From contig NZ_PVLR01000005.1 of the NCBI RefSeq assembly GCF_002980625.1, positions 1 through 64,000 of the forward strand: 64,000 bases of DNA, read 5' to 3'. Made by a program: the position numbers and the translations under genes. The stretch is from Malikia spinosa (lineage in GTDB: Bacteria; Pseudomonadota; Gammaproteobacteria; Burkholderiales; Burkholderiaceae_C). The first letter of the stretch is position 1, and the number at the start of each line of letters is the position of its first letter. The notes beneath the pieces are model-generated. The model was not told where the DNA came from. It saw only the letters and a list, made by a program, of their open reading frames with translations, and did not search any database. This document shows positions 59,834 through 64,000 of the stretch, one piece after another.

Positions 59834-60904
59834 ATGACAAGTCGGTGGAAGTCGGCCCTCTGGCCGCTGGTCCTGCTGGCGGCGGTCGGCGCCGGGTTGT
59901 TCGGGTGGGCGCCTTGGCGCGACTCGGGCCTGCCCGCGGGCCTGGTCAAGGGCAACGGCCGCATCGAGGCAACCGAGATCGCGGTCGCCAGCAAGCTGGC
60001 CGGCCGGGTGCTGGCAATCGAGGTCGGCGAGGGCGACTTCGTCAAGGCCGGCCAGGTGCTGGCCCGGATGCAGGTCGACAGCCTGCAGGCGCAGCGCGAC
60101 GAGGCGCTGGCCCGCCTGCAGCAGGCCCAGCAGGCGGTCGGCACCGCCGAGGTCCAGGTGGCGCAGGCCGAAAGCAATCATCAGGCCGCGCTGGCGCTGG
60201 TGGTGCAGCGCGACAGCGAGCTCGACATGGCGCAGCGGCGGCTGCTGCGCTCGGAGCAGTTGGCGCGCGAAGGCTTCTTTTCTGATCAATTGCTCGAGGA
60301 TGACCGCGCCAAGCGGCGCAACCAGCAGGCCATCCTGAGCGCGGCCCAGGCCCAGGCGCGTGCCGCCGAGGCGGCCGTGCGGGCGGCGCGGACCCAGATC
60401 CCCGCCGCCCAGGCCCAGGTCCGGGCCCTCGAGGCGACGCTGGCCCGGATCGATGTCGAGCTGGCCGACAGCGTACTCAAGGCGCCGCGCGACGGCCGGG
60501 TCCAGTTCCTGATCGCGCATCCGGGCGAGATCGTCGCCGGCGGCGGGCGCGTGCTCGATCTGGTCGATCTGTCCGATGTTTACCTGACCTTCTTCCTGCC
60601 CGAGACCGTGGCCGGCCGGGTGGCGCTCGGCAGCGAGGTGCGGATTCTGCTCGATGCCGCGCCGGAGTTCGTGATTCCGGCCAAGGTCTCGTTCGTGGCC
60701 AGCCAGGCCCAGTTCACGCCCAAGACGGTCGAGACCGCCAGCGAGCGCCAGAAGCTGATGTTCCGCGTCCGGGCCCAGATCGACCGCGAGCTGCTGTTGC
60801 GCCACCTCGACCAGGTCAAGACCGGCCTGCCCGGGGTAGCCTGGCTCAAGCTCGACCCACAGGCCGCCTGGCCGGCTGACCTGGCGCTCAAGGGGCAGCC
60901 GTGA
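59834..60904 (+). CDS. HlyD/EmrA-type membrane fusion (periplasmic adaptor) protein
   Basis: A 356-residue adaptor. An N-terminal anchor helix ([17 protein letters not shown]) is followed by a barrel-sandwich hybrid ([24 protein letters not shown]), a long coiled-coil of Ala/Gln-rich repeats, and a second lipoyl half ([14 protein letters not shown]). Start 59834 has AGGGA upstream; an ATG at 59807 adds nine residues. It overlaps RbbA by 4 nt (GTGA). The gene order matches the E. coli yhiI-rbbA-yhhJ locus. Confidence 0.93.
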   Translation: MTSRWKSALWPLVLLAAVGAGLFGWAPWRDSGLPAGLVKGNGRIEATEIAVASKLAGRVLAIEVGEGDFVKAGQVLARMQVDSLQAQRDEALARLQQAQQAVGTAEVQVAQAESNHQAALALVVQRDSELDMAQRRLLRSEQLAREGFFSDQLLEDDRAKRRNQQAILSAAQAQARAAEAAVRAARTQIPAAQAQVRALEATLARIDVELADSVLKAPRDGRVQFLIAHPGEIVAGGGRVLDLVDLSDVYLTFFLPETVAGRVALGSEVRILLDAAPEFVIPAKVSFVASQAQFTPKTVETASERQKLMFRVRAQIDRELLLRHLDQVKTGLPGVAWLKLDPQAAWPADLALKGQP

Positions 60905-63744
60905 CGGGGCCGGCGCCCCTGGACGCCGCGCTGGCTCCGGTGGCGCGGCTCGAAGGGGGGGCGCAGCGCTACCAGCAGGTGGTCGCGCTCGCGGGGGTGA
61001 CGCTGGAGATTCCGGCCGCCTGCCGGGTCGGCCTGATCGGCCCGGACGGGGTCGGCAAGTCGAGCCTGCTGTCGTTGCTGGCCGGCGCGCGCGCGCTGCA
61101 GACCGGACGGGTCGAGGTGCTGGGCGGCGACATGGCGCGCCAGCGCCACCGGCGCCAGGTCTGCCCGCGCATTGCCTACATGCCGCAGGGCCTGGGCAAG
61201 AACCTCTATCCGACCCTTTCGGTCGAGGAGAACCTGCAGTTCTTCGCCCGCCTGTTCGGCCATGACGCGGCCGAGCGCCGCCAGCGCATCGACCAGCTGA
61301 CCCAGGCCACCGGCTTGCAGCCTTTCCTGGCGCGCCCGGTCGGCAAGCTGTCGGGCGGCATGAAGCAGAAGCTCGGCCTGTGCTGTGCGCTGATCCATGA
61401 TCCGGACCTGCTGATCCTCGACGAGCCGACCACCGGCGTCGATCCGCTGGCCCGGGCCCAGTTCTGGCAGCTGATCGACGGCATCCGGGCCCAGCGCCCC
61501 GGCATGAGCGTGCTGGTGGCGACCGCCTACATGGACGAGGCGCAGCGCTTCGACTGGCTGATTGCGATGGATGCCGGCCAGATCCTGGCCGAGGGCCGGC
61601 CGGCCGACCTGCTGCAGCGCACTGGCGCTGCGACCCTGGAGGCGGCCTTCATCGCCCTGTTGCCCGAGGCCAGGCGGCAGGGCTATCAGGCGATCGAGAT
61701 CCCGCCGCTGCAGCCGGACCAGGATTGCGCGATCGAGGCCGACGGCCTGACGATGCGCTTTGGCGATTTCGTCGCGGTCGATCAGGTCAGCTTGCGCATC
61801 CAGCGCGGCGAGATCTTCGGCTTCCTGGGCTCGAACGGCTGCGGCAAGTCGACCACGATGAAGATGCTGACCGGCCTGTTGCCAGCCAGCGCCGGCAGCG
61901 CCAGGCTGTTCGGCCATCCGGTCGATCCGAAGGACATGGCAACAAGGCGGCGGGTCGGCTACATGTCGCAGTCCTTTTCGCTCTACGGCGAGCTGACGGT
62001 GGCGCAGAACCTGGCGCTGCACGCGCGCCTATTCCATGTGCCCGAGTCCGAGGTCGCGCAGCGGGTGGCCGAAATGGTCGGGCGCTTCGGCCTGGCCGAG
62101 GTGCTGGCCGAACTGCCCGAGAAGCTGCCGCTCGGCATGCGCCAGCGGCTGTCGCTGGCCGTGGCCATGGTGCATAGACCTGAGCTGCTGATCCTGGACG
62201 AGCCGACCTCGGGCGTCGATCCGATCGCGCGCGACCAGTTCTGGCGTCTGATGATCGAGTTGGCGCGGCGCGACAAGGTGACGATCTTCATCTCGACCCA
62301 TTTCATGAACGAGGCCGAGCGCTGTGACCGGATCTCGCTGATGCATGCCGGCCGGGTGCTGGCCAGCGCGGCACCGGCGGCGATCGTGGCCGAGCGCGGC
62401 GTGGCGACGCTGGAAGAAGCCTTCATTGCCCATCTGCTGGCGGCGGGTGGCGGCGCGGGGTCCCCCAGCGATGCCGCGCCAGCCGGCCAGCTGGCCGGAC
62501 CGTCATCCGATCCGGGCCTGGCAGCGCCGCCCGCTGCGGCGCCGGGCCAGTCCCCGGCGCTGGCCGCTGGCGCCGAAAGCGGGCAGGATGCCAGCCGTCC
62601 GGAACCCTTCGGTCGGTTGCGCCGCAGCCTGCGCCGGATCTACAGCTACAGCTGGCGCGAGGCGCTCGAACTGCAGCGCGACCCGGTGCGCGGTGCGCTG
62701 GCGCTGCTGGGTTCGCTGCTGCTGATGTTCGTGATGGGCTACGGCATCAGCATGGATGTCGAGAACCTGCGTTACGCCTTGCTCGACCGCGACCAGACCG
62801 CGCTGAGTCGCGACTACGCCCTGAACCTGTCGGGCTCCAACTACTTTGTCGAGCGCCCGCCGCTGCAGGACTACGCCGAGCTGGACCGGCGCCTGCGCAG
62901 CGGCGAGCTGTCGCTGGCGCTCGAGATACCGGCCGGCTTTGCGCGCCGGGTCGAGCGCGGCGACCCGGCGCAGATCGGGGCCTGGATCGATGGCGCGATG
63001 CCACAGCGCGCCGAGACCGTCAGCGGCTTCGTGCAGGGCATGCATCAGCATTGGCTGGCGCAGCAGCAGCGCCAGCGCACCGGGATGACGCCGGCGGCGG
63101 CGGTCGCGGTCGAGACCCGCTTTCGCTACAACCCCGACATCAAGAGCCTGCCCGCGATGGTGCCGGCGGTGATCCCGCTGCTGCTGCTGATGCTGCCGGC
63201 CATGCTGACGGCGCTGGCGGTGGTGCGCGAGAAGGAGCTGGGCTCGATCATCAACCTGTATGTCACGCCGACCACGCGCACCGAGTTTTTGATCGGCAAG
63301 CAGCTGCCCTATGTCGCGCTGGCGCTGGTCAATTTCGGCCTGATGAGCCTGGCTGCCGTCACGCTGTTCGGCGTGCCGATGACCGGCAGCTTCGCCACCC
63401 TGGCGCTGGCCGCGCTGCTCTACAGCCTGAGCTCGACCGGAATGGGCCTGCTGGCCTCGACCCTGGTGCGCAGCCAGATCGCCGCGATCTTCTTCGCCAT
63501 GGTCGGCACGCTGATCCCGGCGGTGCAGTTTGCCGGCCTGATCCACCCGGTCTCGTCGCTGGAAGGCATGGGGCGCTGGATCGGCGAGATCTACCCGGCC
63601 AGCCACATGTTCGTGATCAGCCGGGGCGTCTTCAGCAAGGCGCTCGGCTTCAATGACCTGGCGGCTTCCTTCTGGCCGCTGGCGGTCGCTGCGCCGCTGA
63701 TCCTGGGCCTGGCCGTGCTGCTGCTGAAAAAACAGGAGGCCTGA
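60901..63744 (+). CDS. rbbA: ABC transporter ATPase-permease fusion, RbbA-like
   Basis: A 947-residue protein with two ATPase domains and a C-terminal ABC-2 permease domain. Domain 1 has Walker [12 protein letters not shown] and signature LSGGMKQK; domain 2 has Walker [14 protein letters not shown] and the atypical [15 protein letters not shown] seen in RbbA. The permease part (about 590-947) has six helices. An Ala/Pro/Gly-rich linker of about 55 residues joins them. In E. coli RbbA is a ribosome-associated ATPase-transporter. The start is GTG 60901. Confidence 0.93.
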   Translation: MTGPAPLDAALAPVARLEGGAQRYQQVVALAGVTLEIPAACRVGLIGPDGVGKSSLLSLLAGARALQTGRVEVLGGDMARQRHRRQVCPRIAYMPQGLGKNLYPTLSVEENLQFFARLFGHDAAERRQRIDQLTQATGLQPFLARPVGKLSGGMKQKLGLCCALIHDPDLLILDEPTTGVDPLARAQFWQLIDGIRAQRPGMSVLVATAYMDEAQRFDWLIAMDAGQILAEGRPADLLQRTGAATLEAAFIALLPEARRQGYQAIEIPPLQPDQDCAIEADGLTMRFGDFVAVDQVSLRIQRGEIFGFLGSNGCGKSTTMKMLTGLLPASAGSARLFGHPVDPKDMATRRRVGYMSQSFSLYGELTVAQNLALHARLFHVPESEVAQRVAEMVGRFGLAEVLAELPEKLPLGMRQRLSLAVAMVHRPELLILDEPTSGVDPIARDQFWRLMIELARRDKVTIFISTHFMNEAERCDRISLMHAGRVLASAAPAAIVAERGVATLEEAFIAHLLAAGGGAGSPSDAAPAGQLAGPSSDPGLAAPPAAAPGQSPALAAGAESGQDASRPEPFGRLRRSLRRIYSYSWREALELQRDPVRGALALLGSLLLMFVMGYGISMDVENLRYALLDRDQTALSRDYALNLSGSNYFVERPPLQDYAELDRRLRSGELSLALEIPAGFARRVERGDPAQIGAWIDGAMPQRAETVSGFVQGMHQHWLAQQQRQRTGMTPAAAVAVETRFRYNPDIKSLPAMVPAVIPLLLLMLPAMLTALAVVREKELGSIINLYVTPTTRTEFLIGKQLPYVALALVNFGLMSLAAVTLFGVPMTGSFATLALAALLYSLSSTGMGLLASTLVRSQIAAIFFAMVGTLIPAVQFAGLIHPVSSLEGMGRWIGEIYPASHMFVISRGVFSKALGFNDLAASFWPLAVAAPLILGLAVLLLKKQEA

Positions 63745-64000
63745 TGCTGCGCCATCTCGCCAACATCTACCGGCTCGGCATCAAGGAGCTCTGGAGCCTG
63801 TGGCGCGACCCGATGATGCTGTTCCTGATCATCTACACCTTCACGGTCGCGGTCTACACCGCCGGCACCGCGATGCCCGAGACCTTGCATCGCACGCCGA
63901 TCGCCATCGTCGACGAGGACGACTCGGCGCTGTCGGCCCGCCTCATCGGCGCCTTCTATCCGCCCTCGTTCACGCCGCCGGTCCGCATCGGCCAGGCCGA
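63744..64000 (+). CDS. ABC-2 permease, YhhJ-like (partial, truncated by the window end)
   Basis: The first 85 residues of an ABC-2 membrane protein: [20 protein letters not shown], then a first helix (LFLIIYTFTVAVYTAG) and the periplasmic start (IAIVDEDDSALSARL). An excellent RBS (AGGAGG) precedes the ATG, which overlaps the RbbA stop by one base. It is the third gene of the adaptor-RbbA-permease operon. The rest lies outside the window. Confidence 0.92.
   Translation, partial: MLRHLANIYRLGIKELWSLWRDPMMLFLIIYTFTVAVYTAGTAMPETLHRTPIAIVDEDDSALSARLIGAFYPPSFTPPVRIGQA

Overview
This window looks like an origin-proximal chromosomal segment of a GC-rich betaproteobacterium of the order Burkholderiales, most likely Comamonadaceae or a close relative. 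The reasons are the mnmG-rsmG-parA-parB block, ten copies of the chromosomal parS sequence, a GTP-type pckG, malate synthase G, a Mg-type hemB, and protein sequences typical of that group. The assignment is an inference from gene content, and no dnaA or oriC is visible. No insertion sequence, integrase, prophage or CRISPR array was found.

Layout. (1) 1-14.5 kb: initiator tRNA-fMet, a small conserved hypothetical gene, a Mn2+ riboswitch driving a GDT1-type exporter, a secreted endonuclease, a BvgS-like hybrid kinase, a leftward operon (polyamine-type ABC transporter, racemase-fold protein, upp), and an overlapping lysozyme / LprI-type inhibitor pair. (2) 14.8-21 kb: a YkgJ-like protein, a VapBC module, then mnmG-rsmG-parA-hydrolase-parB. 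parS sites lie between 1.5 and 20.4 kb, several inside genes. (3) 21-35 kb: a META-domain protein with a Lys/Ala tail, a cobalamin adenosyltransferase, VanZ, LysR, glcB, an OLD-like ATPase-TOPRIM protein (possible phage defence), a pyruvyltransferase-like protein, a CDF exporter, hemB, a CorA-like protein and recQ. (4) 34.8-36.85 kb: DUF1810 and a degenerate Fic gene, bracketed by 43-bp direct repeats of the recQ 3' end and carrying a fragment of a distant AAA gene. (5) 36.9-47 kb: LysR, then SDR, a TRAP transporter and a split transketolase, then pyruvate carboxylase. (6) 47-54.6 kb: a divergent locus for ureido/diaminopropionate compounds, with rpiR-dpaL-amidase-carbamoylase leftward and an amino-acid ABC transporter rightward. 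(7) 54.6-64 kb: a tandem AAA ATPase, pckG with a structured leader, a small hypothetical gene, and an HlyD-RbbA-permease operon cut by the window end.

How it fits together. glcB, pyc and pckG supply the glyoxylate shunt, anaplerosis and gluconeogenesis. parA, parB and parS form the chromosome-segregation centromere. The most distinctive parts are the carbamoylase/diaminopropionate lyase locus, the structured pckG leader with its terminator-like hairpin, the recombination scar around the Fic gene, the lysozyme/inhibitor pair, and parS sites that sit on a start codon and inside parB.
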